Virus record (IMG/VR): IMGVR_UViG_3300046777_001036 | Coordinates: 1-33,390 of that record | DNA length: 33,390 nucleotides | Reading direction: 5' to 3' (one strand) | Origin: a virus | Shown here: positions 6,175-13,603 of the stretch, in pieces | Numbering within the stretch: position 1 is the stretch's first letter | Layout of the letters: every line of letters starts with the position of its first letter | Program-made: the position numbers and the translations under genes | The notes under the pieces: model-generated | Told to the model about the DNA's origin: nothing | The model's database searches: none | What the model saw: only the letters and a program-made list of their open reading frames with translations

Positions 6175-6528
6175 ATGGGTTTGGATATGTATCTATACCG
6201 CAAAGAAATAGAAGAGGTAGCCTATTGGCGCAAGGCTAATGCTATTCATCGTTGGTTTATGAAACTAACTGATATTGATGATTGCTCACCAGTACGTGTA
6301 GATAAGTCTGCACTTATTGAATTGCGTGATGATTGTCAGAAAGTATTAGATGAAGGTACAATAGGTACAGCAATGGAACTATTGCCACCAGCATCAGGAT
6401 TCTTTTTTGGAAGTACTGAAATAGATGAATGGTACTGGAGCGACATTAGAGAAACACTAACAAAACTAAATGAAATTATAGACAACAGCACAGATGACCA
6501 AGAGTTCGAATATCAAGCATCATGGTAA
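6175..6528 (+). CDS. Phage protein of the GLDMYLY type, unknown function
   Basis: This 117-residue protein begins MGLDMYLYRKEIEEVAYWRK and continues ANAIHRWF. That opening is recurrent in proteins of many phages, with no established function. The middle contains LLPPASGFFFGSTEIDEWYW, an aromatic loop, and the rest is helical and acidic. It sits two bases after the DUF4192-like gene and 12 bases before the DUF932 gene. Conserved Asp, Tyr and Trp residues could form a binding pocket, but no reaction can be assigned. Confidence 0.75.
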   Translation: MGLDMYLYRKEIEEVAYWRKANAIHRWFMKLTDIDDCSPVRVDKSALIELRDDCQKVLDEGTIGTAMELLPPASGFFFGSTEIDEWYWSDIRETLTKLNEIIDNSTDDQEFEYQASW

Positions 6529-6540
6529 AAGGAGAAGAGA

Positions 6541-7533
6541 ATGGCTAGAACAAACACATCATCATGGACACGTGGAGGTACAGCAGTAGAGGCTGGTTCT
6601 GCATCAGAGGCTGCTCGACAGGCTGGCCTTGACTGGACTGTTCAACTAACAGACATGCAAGCAACATACAAGCAGCCACTATCAAATGGTGATACATACA
6701 CACATAGAGTAGAAGTACCACGCAAGCAGGCAGTACTTAAGTTCATGCCAGGTTGCGACGTACCTGAATCTGTTATCGGTGTAGTCGGTGACAAGTACAA
6801 GGTAGTCCAAAACATGGAAGTATTTAGTGCGCTAGATAGCCTAGTTGATTCAGGTCAAGCACGATACACAGCAGCAGGTGAGTACAATAATGGTGCTAAC
6901 ATCTGGATGATTATGGAACTACCTGTTGGTGTAAATGTAGCCAACGACCCACATGCTGCGTTCTTGCTAGTGCAATCATCACATGATGGTTCATGTGCAG
7001 TACGCATCCGTCCTATCATTGAGCGTTTATTCTGCGCCAATCAAATCAACCGATTGATTACTGGCAAGAAGACAAACGACTACACCTATGTCATGAAGCA
7101 CACAACTAATTCTAAGTTGTCGCCTTCTGAGATTGGTAACATCATTCAGTTATCTTATGATTCTATCCAACAGTATGAATCAATTGCTAACACATTGATT
7201 ACACGTGGAGTAACCCATAGTCAAGCACGTGAATTCTTTAAGCATGTATGGCCACTACCATCTACAGTAGAAGGCAAGCCATATCACATGCTTACACAAG
7301 GTGAGCGTAGACAGCAGACCATTGCTATCACAGCACGCGATAGAGCATTCGATATCTATAGCGAGTCACCTACACAGGAAAACATTCGAGGCACTGCTTT
7401 CGGAATGTGGCAAGCAGTAGTAGAATATGCAGACCATCACGCTTCAGGTGGCTCCGAACGGCTCGCCGTTGCCACCCTCAGCGGACGCAATGACAAAGTA
7501 AAAGACAGGGCACTCGGCCTTGTTCTGGCGTAA
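6541..7533 (+). CDS. DUF932 phage/plasmid-like protein
   Basis: This 330-residue protein shows the family's typical order. An N-terminal region leads to VVGDKYKVVQNMEVFSALD at about 82-100, then IWMIMELPVGV, then SHDGSCAVRIRPIIERLFC at about 147-165 and ANQINRL, followed by a helical C-terminal half with ENIRGTAFGMWQAVVEYADH. Proteins of this DUF932/TIGR03299 kind are common on phages and plasmids. They are suspected to act in DNA replication or recombination, but no biochemical role is settled. AAGGAGAAGAG precedes the ATG. The last bases overlap the reading frame, though not the chosen start, of the next gene. Confidence 0.85.
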   Translation: MARTNTSSWTRGGTAVEAGSASEAARQAGLDWTVQLTDMQATYKQPLSNGDTYTHRVEVPRKQAVLKFMPGCDVPESVIGVVGDKYKVVQNMEVFSALDSLVDSGQARYTAAGEYNNGANIWMIMELPVGVNVANDPHAAFLLVQSSHDGSCAVRIRPIIERLFCANQINRLITGKKTNDYTYVMKHTTNSKLSPSEIGNIIQLSYDSIQQYESIANTLITRGVTHSQAREFFKHVWPLPSTVEGKPYHMLTQGERRQQTIAITARDRAFDIYSESPTQENIRGTAFGMWQAVVEYADHHASGGSERLAVATLSGRNDKVKDRALGLVLA

Positions 7534-7549
7534 AAGAAAAGAGAGAGAC

Positions 7550-7969
7550 ATGAATACAATCCAAGTTACAACAGATAATGGCGTAATCAACTATACTGAA
7601 TCTGAAGTCTTGCGCTTCATCGAGAAAGCAGGAGAGACAGATGCAGTACAACAAGTTGCAAACGAAACCAGAGCACGAGTCAGTTCGATTCGTAATACGG
7701 TACGTGACTTCTTCAGTGAACGTGAATGGGAAAGTCGTGAGACAACAGTCACTCTTGATGAAGTCAACGAGTTACTCAACAGTATCGGCTCACACTCAAT
7801 CCAAACCACATACTCAGGCAGCATTACAATCTCAGTTAGTTTCTCAGATTTAGATGCCGATGATGAGGACGATGCAATCAGTAAGATTCAAGATGAGATT
7901 ACTGTAGATTTATACAATGCGTCTATTCAAATTGATGACGTAAGCGTAGATGAGATTACTGAAGAGTAA
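7550..7969 (+). CDS. Hypothetical acidic protein
   Basis: This 139-residue protein is read from the ATG at 7550, just after a GAGAGAGA purine tract. A longer reading from 7520 is judged spurious. The N-terminal half is helical with basic patches (ARVSSIRNTVRDFFSERE). The C-terminal half alternates hydrophobic and polar residues (GSITISVSFSDLDADDEDD), suggesting a beta sheet followed by an acidic tail. No family recognised. The stop overlaps the next ATG (TAATGA), so the pair is coupled. Confidence 0.65.
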   Translation: MNTIQVTTDNGVINYTESEVLRFIEKAGETDAVQQVANETRARVSSIRNTVRDFFSEREWESRETTVTLDEVNELLNSIGSHSIQTTYSGSITISVSFSDLDADDEDDAISKIQDEITVDLYNASIQIDDVSVDEITEE

Positions 7970-8343
7970 TGAGTCAAGCATACGTCCCATATAATGGTAC
8001 TGCTGGCTGGTCAGGTACAGATACTAGTCGTGAACGAGCACTAATTAATTTACGTACTGGTAAGGAATATAACAACCAGCAAAAAGCGTTAGCACTATTA
8101 AAAATTGCTAACGTCAACGGCCTTACATGGAAAGAACTAGCAACTGAAACAGGCTGGCATCACGGCACTGCAAGTGGCGTGCTGTCAGTACTGCATCAGT
8201 CTGGTGCAATTGTGCGTCTATATCAGACACGCAATAGATGTAAGGTATACATCCATCAAGACTTTAAAGATGGTATGCTAGTAGAGAAGTACAAAAAGAG
8301 AGAGAAGTTTTGTCCACACTGTGGCAATGACATCAATGCATAG
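7969..8343 (+). CDS. Winged-helix protein with C-terminal zinc motif
   Basis: In this 124-residue protein, residues about 32-85 form a winged-helix pattern: NGLTWKELATETGWHHGTAS is the helix-turn-helix, and VLSVLHQSGAIVRLYQTRNR the second helix and wing. The tail has CPHCGND, half of a zinc site. Such small proteins are common in actinophage early regions and may regulate transcription or assist replication proteins. It is the last gene before an 86-base gap that contains a strong hairpin, so it may end a sub-operon. Confidence 0.7.
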   Translation: MSQAYVPYNGTAGWSGTDTSRERALINLRTGKEYNNQQKALALLKIANVNGLTWKELATETGWHHGTASGVLSVLHQSGAIVRLYQTRNRCKVYIHQDFKDGMLVEKYKKREKFCPHCGNDINA

Positions 8344-8365
8344 CCGTTCCTATGCTATGATGGTA

Positions 8366-8418
8366 AGACTAGTGGTAGGTGGGTTTGAACTCTCTCCTTG
8401 TCCCGCCTACCCTAGTCT
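8366..8418 (+). other. Two-part hairpin abutting the exonuclease gene's ribosome site
   Basis: AGACTAG (8366-8372) pairs with CTAGTCT (8412-8418), and inside it GTAGGTGGG (8375-8383) pairs with CCCGCCTAC (8402-8410, one G-U). Together this is a 16-bp stem around an 18-base pyrimidine-rich loop. AGGAG of the next gene begins two bases later, at 8420. It could be a leader structure that controls translation of the exonuclease, or an RNA processing site. No T-run follows, so termination is unlikely. Confidence 0.75.
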
Positions 8419-8429
8419 AAGGAGATAAT

Positions 8430-9203
8430 ATGGCAGAAGTAGAAGTACCTAGAGATAGGTACGGCAGACCTATGATTGTGCCACCAAAAGGTGGCAAGCC
8501 AGTACCGTATACAAGAACAACAACAGTTGCAGGTTCATTAGATGATGGCACTGCTCTTGTTGCATGGAAGTTACGCATGGCTGCAACTGGTTTAACATTA
8601 CGACCAGACCTTTTACTTGCTGCATCAGCAGCACGTGAAGACAAATTAGAGATGGACAAGTTAGTAGAAGATTCAATGGAAGCAGCGGGTGCTACCCGAC
8701 AGGCTACTATTGGTACTGCTATTCATGCTCTAACAGAAAAGTTAGATAGAGGCCAAGACCTTGGGCCTATCCCTGAAGATTATGTCGCAGACATACAGGC
8801 ATATGCTGAAGCAACCAAGAACTTTACTAACATACACATTGAACAATTCTGTGTATTGGATAAGTACAAGATAGCGGGAACTCCAGACAGAGTTGTTGAA
8901 TACAAAGGTGAGAAGTTTATCTCTGACCTTAAAACAGGTAGCATTAGTTATCCAAATAAGATTGCTATGCAACTATCAGTATATGCCAACGGCTTGCCGT
9001 ATGACCCTGCTACGGCAACCCGTGGCTCTTGGGGTGACGTGAATACAGAAAAAGGAATCATCGTTCATTTACCAGCAGGTAGTGGACAATGTACTCTTCA
9101 CTTTGTAGACTTAGTTCATGGTTGGAAGGGTATCCAACTAGCCATGAAAGTTCGCAAGCACCGAGACGCAAAGAAAATATCAACCCCATTTCAAGGAGAA
9201 TGA
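8430..9203 (+). CDS. PD-(D/E)XK exonuclease, RecB/Cas4-like
   Basis: This 257-residue nuclease has the RecB-type motif order: GTAIHALTEKLDRG with His99, GTPDRVVEY with Asp153, ISDLKTGS with Asp166 and Lys168, and the QLSVY motif at 181-185 (QxxxY). This set of residues binds metal and cuts DNA ends. No Cys cluster for an iron-sulfur site is visible, unlike true Cas4. It heads a block with a Cys/His protein, a RecA-fold ATPase and a resolvase-like nuclease, a typical actinophage recombination/replication set. The start is set by AGGAGATAAT before the ATG, right after the hairpin at 8366-8418. Single-strand resection for recombination-driven replication is the likely role. Confidence 0.85.
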   Translation: MAEVEVPRDRYGRPMIVPPKGGKPVPYTRTTTVAGSLDDGTALVAWKLRMAATGLTLRPDLLLAASAAREDKLEMDKLVEDSMEAAGATRQATIGTAIHALTEKLDRGQDLGPIPEDYVADIQAYAEATKNFTNIHIEQFCVLDKYKIAGTPDRVVEYKGEKFISDLKTGSISYPNKIAMQLSVYANGLPYDPATATRGSWGDVNTEKGIIVHLPAGSGQCTLHFVDLVHGWKGIQLAMKVRKHRDAKKISTPFQGE

Positions 9204-9667
9204 TGTCACACACAGAAGCACCAATCAGCATCACAGTTAAGTCAGCAGCAGGTTCACTAGTTACAGTTCGTGCTGCAACAGCAGAAGAACTTGACCAGAC
9301 AATTGCACTAACACTTGCATCACTTGCATCTGCTACAGAAGAACTCGAAAAAGCAGTGCGTGGCACTAGTTTTAGCGCACCTGCAGCAACACCAATGAAT
9401 CCAGTAGTTGGTTATGCAGCACAAGCACTCGGAGGTACAGTTGTATCTGAGTCATTTACACCAGCACCATCACCAGCAGGTGGTGGACAGCGCATGTGTC
9501 CACATGGAACTATGACTCGTATCCATGGTATGACTGGTAAGTTCGGCCCTTACAAGGGACACTTCTGCCCAGCAAAGCAAGGCGACCCAACCAAATGTGC
9601 TACACAATATGTCAAGGCTAACTCACCAGAGTTTGCAACATTCGTAGCCGACCAGACAAAGGCATAA
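9203..9667 (+). CDS. Hypothetical protein with C-terminal Cys/His zinc-like motif
   Basis: This 154-residue protein is read from the second of two adjacent ATGs (9200 and 9203), because AAGGAG is better spaced to it and it overlaps the previous stop. The N-terminal half has alternating strands and a helix (ELDQTIALTLASLASATEEL). A Pro/Ala/Ser linker follows, and the end carries RMCPHGTMTRIHGMTG, then GHFCPAKQGDPTKC: Cys, His and two more Cys that could bind zinc. I recall similar tails in actinophage proteins near exonucleases. Its place between exonuclease and helicase-like ATPase suggests DNA binding or recombination help. Function unproven. Confidence 0.7.
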   Translation: MSHTEAPISITVKSAAGSLVTVRAATAEELDQTIALTLASLASATEELEKAVRGTSFSAPAATPMNPVVGYAAQALGGTVVSESFTPAPSPAGGGQRMCPHGTMTRIHGMTGKFGPYKGHFCPAKQGDPTKCATQYVKANSPEFATFVADQTKA

Positions 9668-10483
9668 ATGAAAACACTACGTCGTAGCGTAGGCAAGGCA
9701 GAGGTTGGCGGAGAACCATTACCGCCACCTTTCCAAGCCTTCGCCCGTGAAGGAATCATATTACGACGTGCAGAAGTAACTGTAATTGCAGGCACTCCAG
9801 GTGCAGGCAAGTCCAGTATCGCATTACATATCGCAGCAAGACTAAAACAACCAACACTATATTTTTCTGCCGATACTAATGCACATACAATGGCTATGCG
9901 ATTACTTGCACTTCGTGCACGCATTCCACAACAACAAGCAGAACTAATGTTAAAGACACAGCCAGATACAGCAGAGTCAATCTTGCGTGAGTATGGAAAT
10001 ATGTATTGGTCATTTGAACCAAGCCCTACTCTTCGTGACTTAGATGAAGAAGTATCTGCATTCGAAACTATATGGGGTAGAAGCCCTACACTTATAGTTG
10101 TGGATAATCTTATGGACATTGCTATTGATGGACATGAAGAGTTTGCAGGTATGCGACAGGTAATGAAAGAACTTAAATACTTAGCCCGTGATACCAATGC
10201 AGCAGTACTAGTGTTACACCATACGCAGGAAGGTGCACCTGGCTATCCGTGCCAGCCGCGTTCTGCGCTGCAAGGCAAGGTCGCGCAGATTCCTGCTATG
10301 GTGCTAACTGTAGGACAGATGATGCAAGGATTAGATTCATATCTATGCGTTGCCCCTGTTAAGAACAGATATGGGAAAGCAGATGCAACAGGTAATACTT
10401 ACATTTCGTTATCATTTGAACCAGCATCAATGCATTTAGAAGATATAGTTCGAGACTATAGACAGGTAGAGATGACAGTATGA
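9668..10483 (+). CDS. RecA-fold helicase-like ATPase (DnaB/RepA type)
   Basis: This 271-residue P-loop ATPase has Walker A GTPGAGKSS at 42-50, a strand ending YFSADT at 65-70, Walker B TLIVVDNL at 141-148 and a sensor-like VLVLHHTQEG at 180-189, followed by a basic PVKNRYGK. The order matches the C-terminal motor of DnaB-family replicative helicases and RepA, without the N-terminal primase-binding domain. A separate primase is encoded just downstream at 10814-11663, so this is the likely replication helicase or a loader-type ATPase. It begins directly after the previous stop, and its last four bases overlap the next start (ATGA). Confidence 0.8.
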   Translation: MKTLRRSVGKAEVGGEPLPPPFQAFAREGIILRRAEVTVIAGTPGAGKSSIALHIAARLKQPTLYFSADTNAHTMAMRLLALRARIPQQQAELMLKTQPDTAESILREYGNMYWSFEPSPTLRDLDEEVSAFETIWGRSPTLIVVDNLMDIAIDGHEEFAGMRQVMKELKYLARDTNAAVLVLHHTQEGAPGYPCQPRSALQGKVAQIPAMVLTVGQMMQGLDSYLCVAPVKNRYGKADATGNTYISLSFEPASMHLEDIVRDYRQVEMTV

Positions 10484-10833
10484 GTAGTGCAGCCAAAGCC
10501 AAAGGCTCAGGAGCCGAACGTGATGTAGTTAAATACCTCAAAGAAAACGGCTTTCAGTATGCAGACAGGCGACTGGCTGGTGCTACTCTAGATAAAGGTG
10601 ATGTCTCAGGTATACCTGGAGTTACAATCGAAATAAAAAACCACGCGACAATGAAGTTGTCAGCGTGGGTAGAAGAGTTGATAGTCGAGATGGCTAACGA
10701 CAAAGCATGGACAGGCGTGGTGTGGCACAAGAGGAAGGGACGGGGAAGACCTGCCGATTGGTACTGCACCATGCCTGGCTATGTATGGTTGGACTTATTG
10801 AAGAGAGCAATTAATGGAGAAGCCAAGAATTGA
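10480..10833 (+). CDS. Holliday-junction-resolvase-like PD-(D/E)XK nuclease
   Basis: This 117-residue protein has the archaeal-Hjc-like signature: Glu13 in GAERDVVKYL, Asp41 in KGDVSGIPG and the E-x-K pair Glu51/Lys53 in TIEIKN. A basic stretch (WHKRKGRGRPADWY) follows, for DNA contact. The size fits small resolvases and VRR-NUC-like nucleases of actinophages. It would resolve or trim branched DNA produced during replication before packaging. It overlaps the helicase end by four bases and the primase start by 20 bases, so it sits firmly in the replication operon. Confidence 0.8.
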   Translation: MSSAAKAKGSGAERDVVKYLKENGFQYADRRLAGATLDKGDVSGIPGVTIEIKNHATMKLSAWVEELIVEMANDKAWTGVVWHKRKGRGRPADWYCTMPGYVWLDLLKRAINGEAKN

Positions 10834-11191
10834 AGAGTACCTAAACTATATAGGTGCAGAAATACCAGCAGTAAGTTCAGGCTGGCGTAAGATGAAGTGT
10901 TGTTTTCACATTGATACACATGCAAGTGCAGCAGTAAATTTTGATAAGAACGCCTTTGTCTGCCACGGGTGTGGTGTCAAAGGCGATACTTATTCCCTAA
11001 TTATGTACAAAGAAGGAGTAGACTTTAGTGAGGCTAAACAATTCGCAGAGAAGTTTCTTACTTCAGGCGACACAGAGATACGCAGCAGCAATAGAAAACG
11101 CGAGCGATTATCTGTCAAGCCGTCAACTCTCGGTAGACGAGGCAAAAGTCTTTCACTTGGGGGTGGTAGAAGACCCACTGCCAGGACATGA
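10814..11191 (+). CDS. DNA primase, N-terminal zinc-finger part (frame 1)
   Basis: This frame encodes the CHC2 zinc ribbon of a DnaG-type primase: KCCFHIDTHAS with Cys29 and His32, then FVCHGCGVKGD with Cys50 and Cys53. It runs on in frame until about EAKQFAEKFL (near 11056). After that the predicted protein turns into Arg/Ser/Gly-rich text typical of a wrong frame, ending at 11191. The rest of the primase lies in the +1 frame (11028-11663). The product is therefore either a primase made by +1 ribosomal frameshifting, or a two-protein primase. A sequencing error is possible but less likely, because split primase frames are known in actinophages. It overlaps the previous gene by 20 bases. Confidence 0.8.
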   Translation: MEKPRIEEYLNYIGAEIPAVSSGWRKMKCCFHIDTHASAAVNFDKNAFVCHGCGVKGDTYSLIMYKEGVDFSEAKQFAEKFLTSGDTEIRSSNRKRERLSVKPSTLGRRGKSLSLGGGRRPTART

Positions 11192-11663
11192 GCCATATAA
11201 AGGCAGGCTTGCTATCCCTTATATCACGCCATCAGGCGTGGTTGATATTAGATTCCGTGACTTAACAGGCACACACGATGCTAAGTATATGGGATTAGTT
11301 GGTGCTGAAACTACTATGTTTAATACTCAGGCAGTCTTTGCAGCAGATGATTATATCTGTGTGACTGAAGGTGAGTTCGATTGTATTATGATGAGCGTCA
11401 AGACCCAGCATCCAACAGTTGGTATTCCAGGTGCTAATAACTGGAAGAAACATTATGCTAAAATTCTAGATGACTTTGATGTTGTCGTTGTCTTAGCAGA
11501 CGGCGATGCCCCAGGGTTAGAGTTTGGCAAAAAGATTAGCCGTGAGTTGGGCAATGTTAACATCATCAGCATGCCCGATGGCGAGGATGTAAACTCTATG
11601 ATGATTAAGAATGGGAGTGAATGGCTTGACGAACGAATCAGAGAATGCGTTGCCGCTGGATGA
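11028..11663 (+). CDS. DNA primase, linker and Toprim catalytic part (+1 frame)
   Basis: The open frame begins at a GTG at 11028 with no good ribosome site, and meaningful protein starts around RYAAAIENASDYLSSRQL (from about 11090). Then come RLAIPYITPSGVVDIRFR, the Toprim glutamate motif VTEGEFD and the metal-binding VVVLADGDAPGLEFGKK, the catalytic core that makes RNA primers. The zinc-finger half is in the preceding frame. Joining both frames between about 11050 and 11080 gives one continuous primase of about 280 residues, short for DnaG and lacking a helicase-binding domain. Its end overlaps the next gene by 53 bases. Confidence 0.85.
   Translation: MRLNNSQRSFLLQATQRYAAAIENASDYLSSRQLSVDEAKVFHLGVVEDPLPGHEPYKGRLAIPYITPSGVVDIRFRDLTGTHDAKYMGLVGAETTMFNTQAVFAADDYICVTEGEFDCIMMSVKTQHPTVGIPGANNWKKHYAKILDDFDVVVVLADGDAPGLEFGKKISRELGNVNIISMPDGEDVNSMMIKNGSEWLDERIRECVAAG
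11051..11075 (+). promoter_or_regulatory. Candidate +1 frameshift window in primase
   Basis: Frame-1 codons here read AAG TTT CTT ACT TCA GGC GAC ACA. A tRNA-Phe on TTT (11054-11056) could re-pair with TTC one base on, and a tRNA-Leu on CTT could re-pair with TTA. Either slip enters the catalytic frame and yields a protein that reads EKFLLQATQRY. No stop codon or obvious stimulatory hairpin lies right after it, so the exact site is uncertain. Confidence 0.35.
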
Positions 11664-11940
11664 CAGATTTTGGGAGCATGTTAGCCACCTAGATTTTAAG
11701 GTAGGCATACAATTAGACGGTGGTAAGTACCTAAATATCATGCATGCCTTAGGAAGTATCTATGAGTTAATCAGAGATGGTGAAACAGAAGATGCCAAGT
11801 TCTTTATTACAGGACTGGCTGCAACTATGTTGGCAGCCAAGTATGGCAAGAGTCAAGATGTACTTAACGAAATGATTGTAAAGGTTCTCAATGAGAACAT
11901 GGATGAAGAACTAATGGAGATGCTCAATGAAAAACCGTGA
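11611..11940 (+). CDS. Hypothetical helical protein downstream of primase
   Basis: This is a protein of up to 109 residues. Three possible starts (ATG 11611, GTG 11617, TTG 11626) lie inside the primase end and none has a strong ribosome site, so the N-terminus is uncertain. Recognisable text starts at DDRFWEHVSHLDFKVGIQL. The remainder is helical (YLNIMHALGSIYELIRDGE, then LAATMLAAKYGKSQDVLNEM) and ends in an acidic NENMDEELMEML. No family recognised. The overlap with the primase and with the next gene (14 bases) places it in the replication operon. Confidence 0.65.
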   Translation: MGVNGLTNESENALPLDDRFWEHVSHLDFKVGIQLDGGKYLNIMHALGSIYELIRDGETEDAKFFITGLAATMLAAKYGKSQDVLNEMIVKVLNENMDEELMEMLNEKP

Positions 11941-12304
11941 AGATGCACATGGAATTGTATATGAATTACTAGAACTTTTATACAAAAAGCACGATGACTA
12001 TGGCCCTATGAATATAGCGGGAGCACCAGGTGGTGCTATGAATGGGCTGCGAGTCCGCATGTATGACAAATTGGCTAGGCTTAACAACCTAGTAGATACA
12101 GGCGACACGCCGAACTACGAATCAATTGAAGATACGTTACTTGACCTTGCAAATTATGCCATAATTGGTCTACTAGTCCAGCGTGGACAGTGGGAAGGTT
12201 TACCCAATTCAAATGGCGAAACAAAAAAGAGTAGTGGTACTAAGCGACATGCAGATTCCCTACCAGAACAATTCCATAATCCAGACAACCCTAGATTTTA
12301 TTAG
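11927..12304 (+). CDS. DUF1599 / MazG-like nucleotide-associated protein
   Basis: This 125-residue protein is all-alpha, with KKHDDYGPMNIAGAPGGAMN at about 20-39, then LRVRMYDKLARLNNLVDTGD and YESIEDTLLDLANYAIIGLL. This is the pattern of the DUF1599/Nmad1 group, relatives of MazG-type NTP pyrophosphohydrolases; the Glu and Asp residues in ESIEDTLLD would hold the metal. A role in trimming or modifying nucleotide pools is inferred from the family. The last 30 or so residues are Ser/Lys-rich and overlap the start of the phosphoesterase gene by 92 bases, a long overlap. Confidence 0.75.
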   Translation: MKNREDAHGIVYELLELLYKKHDDYGPMNIAGAPGGAMNGLRVRMYDKLARLNNLVDTGDTPNYESIEDTLLDLANYAIIGLLVQRGQWEGLPNSNGETKKSSGTKRHADSLPEQFHNPDNPRFY

Positions 12305-12959
12305 TGATTACAAACCAGATGAACTCTGGTGTGTCGGTGATGAACTAGATGCACCAGAACCTAGTCGTTGGAACAAAGGAATGGCTGGCGAATATGCTGG
12401 CACATTACAGCAAGGTATTGATGAGACAAAAGAAATCATCGGTGAATATCGAAAAGCATTAGGCAAGAAACCGTTTTATATTCAACGCAGTAACCATACA
12501 GACCGCATAGATACATACATCCGTAAGTATGCCCCAGCATTCAACTCTCTACGTTCACTAGAGGTTGAGGAATTGCTGGGGTATAACTCTTTAGGCGTAA
12601 CATATCTACACAAAATGCACGAATTGCTACCTGGTTGGGTAATGGCACATGGAGACGAAGGCAAGTTGTCCCAGACTCCAGGCTCAACTGCCCTGTCATT
12701 AGCCAAGCGATTAGGCAAGTCAGTAGTCTGTGGGCACACGCATCGCGTGGGCTTGCAACATGAAACAGTTGGCTTTTATGGTAAGACTTCAACTCTATTT
12801 GGTCTCGAAGTCGGGCATATGATGGATATGAAGCAGGCTACATACCTTAGTTCAGGCACAGCCAATTGGCAGCATGGCCTAGGAATCCTCGTCCAATCAA
12901 ATAATAAAGTAACTCCATATGCTGTGCCTATTGTTAATGGGGAGATTAATCTTCCGTGA
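12213..12959 (+). CDS. Calcineurin-like metallophosphoesterase
   Basis: This 248-residue protein is read from the ATG at 12213 (GGAAGG lies about 14 bases upstream); an upstream GTG at 12183 adds no family text. Motifs run in order: VVVLSDMQIPY (Asp12, with Gln14 where most relatives have His), VGDELDAPE (GDxxD), RSNHTDR (NH), VMAHGDEG (HGD) and VCGHTHRV (GHTH). These bind two metals for phosphodiester or phosphomonoester cleavage. The Asp-x-Gln variant recurs in actinophage relatives that I remember. It sits between the MazG-like and sigma-like genes and overlaps both (92 and 4 bases). The natural substrate is unknown; DNA ends or nucleotides are plausible. Confidence 0.88.
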   Translation: MAKQKRVVVLSDMQIPYQNNSIIQTTLDFISDYKPDELWCVGDELDAPEPSRWNKGMAGEYAGTLQQGIDETKEIIGEYRKALGKKPFYIQRSNHTDRIDTYIRKYAPAFNSLRSLEVEELLGYNSLGVTYLHKMHELLPGWVMAHGDEGKLSQTPGSTALSLAKRLGKSVVCGHTHRVGLQHETVGFYGKTSTLFGLEVGHMMDMKQATYLSSGTANWQHGLGILVQSNNKVTPYAVPIVNGEINLP

Positions 12960-13603
12960 ACTACCTTGAAGAGTATGGTGAGTTGGTTCAACAGTTGTCC
13001 GCCGAGTACGCTCGACGTTACAACATGATTGAACGAGATGATATTAGACAAGAGTTATGGCTATGGTTTGTTGCTCATCCACGTAAGTACAAAGAATGGT
13101 CAGACCTAGAGCAGAAAGATAGGGATAAGTTAATTGCTAAATCGCTACGTAATGCGGCTCTTAAATATTGCGAGAAAGAAAAAGCCCGCAAGTCTGGTTA
13201 CGATGCCAGTGACCTTTACTACTACGATGTCTCAGTTGTTGAAGCGTTCTTACCAAGCATCATTGCAGGCACATATGCAATCCCCGTTAGTATCCAAGAC
13301 CTCAACGCTAAGTTCGGGAGTGGTAGTCTTTCAGAAGGCAACAACTGGCTCACTCTTAGAAGCGATATTATGGGAGCATTTGAAAAACTATCAGATGCTA
13401 AACAGAATATACTCAGACTTCGCTTCAGCATAGACTCACCTGACTGGTCACTGCTAGCCAAAGATATGGACAGCACCCCAGATGGAGCACGCATGAAGGT
13501 GCAGCGTGCGATGAATTCGTTAGTTAAAAACCTAGGTGGATGGAGACCTTATCACGATGAAGACGTGGTTCAAGAAGAGTCACAAGAAGCCAACAGTAAC
13601 TGA
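12956..13603 (+). CDS. Sigma-factor-like protein
   Basis: This 215-residue protein starts at a GTG that overlaps the previous stop. Residues about 27-75 (ERDDIRQELWLWFVAHPRKY onward) resemble sigma region 2, with the usual DDIRQELWLWF helix. Residues about 140-192 (AFEKLSDAKQNILRLRFSID, then SLLAKDMDSTPDGARMKVQR) resemble region 4, the helix-turn-helix that reads the -35 box. The linker is long and the tail acidic. It could direct host RNA polymerase to phage late promoters, which would explain why the minus-strand control elements seen here lack a normal -35. Such proteins are usual in actinophage replication blocks. Confidence 0.75.
   Translation: MNYLEEYGELVQQLSAEYARRYNMIERDDIRQELWLWFVAHPRKYKEWSDLEQKDRDKLIAKSLRNAALKYCEKEKARKSGYDASDLYYYDVSVVEAFLPSIIAGTYAIPVSIQDLNAKFGSGSLSEGNNWLTLRSDIMGAFEKLSDAKQNILRLRFSIDSPDWSLLAKDMDSTPDGARMKVQRAMNSLVKNLGGWRPYHDEDVVQEESQEANSN

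Noticed and set aside
7675-7700. GTTCGATTC-like T-loop motif suggesting a tRNA
   Set aside because: No cloverleaf can be built around it, and it lies in the coding frame of the gene at 7550-7969.
11051-11191. Primase frame break as a pseudogene
   Set aside because: Both halves keep all key residues (zinc ligands, Toprim acidic residues), and overlapping split primases are known in actinophages, so decay is less likely than frameshifting or two-part expression.
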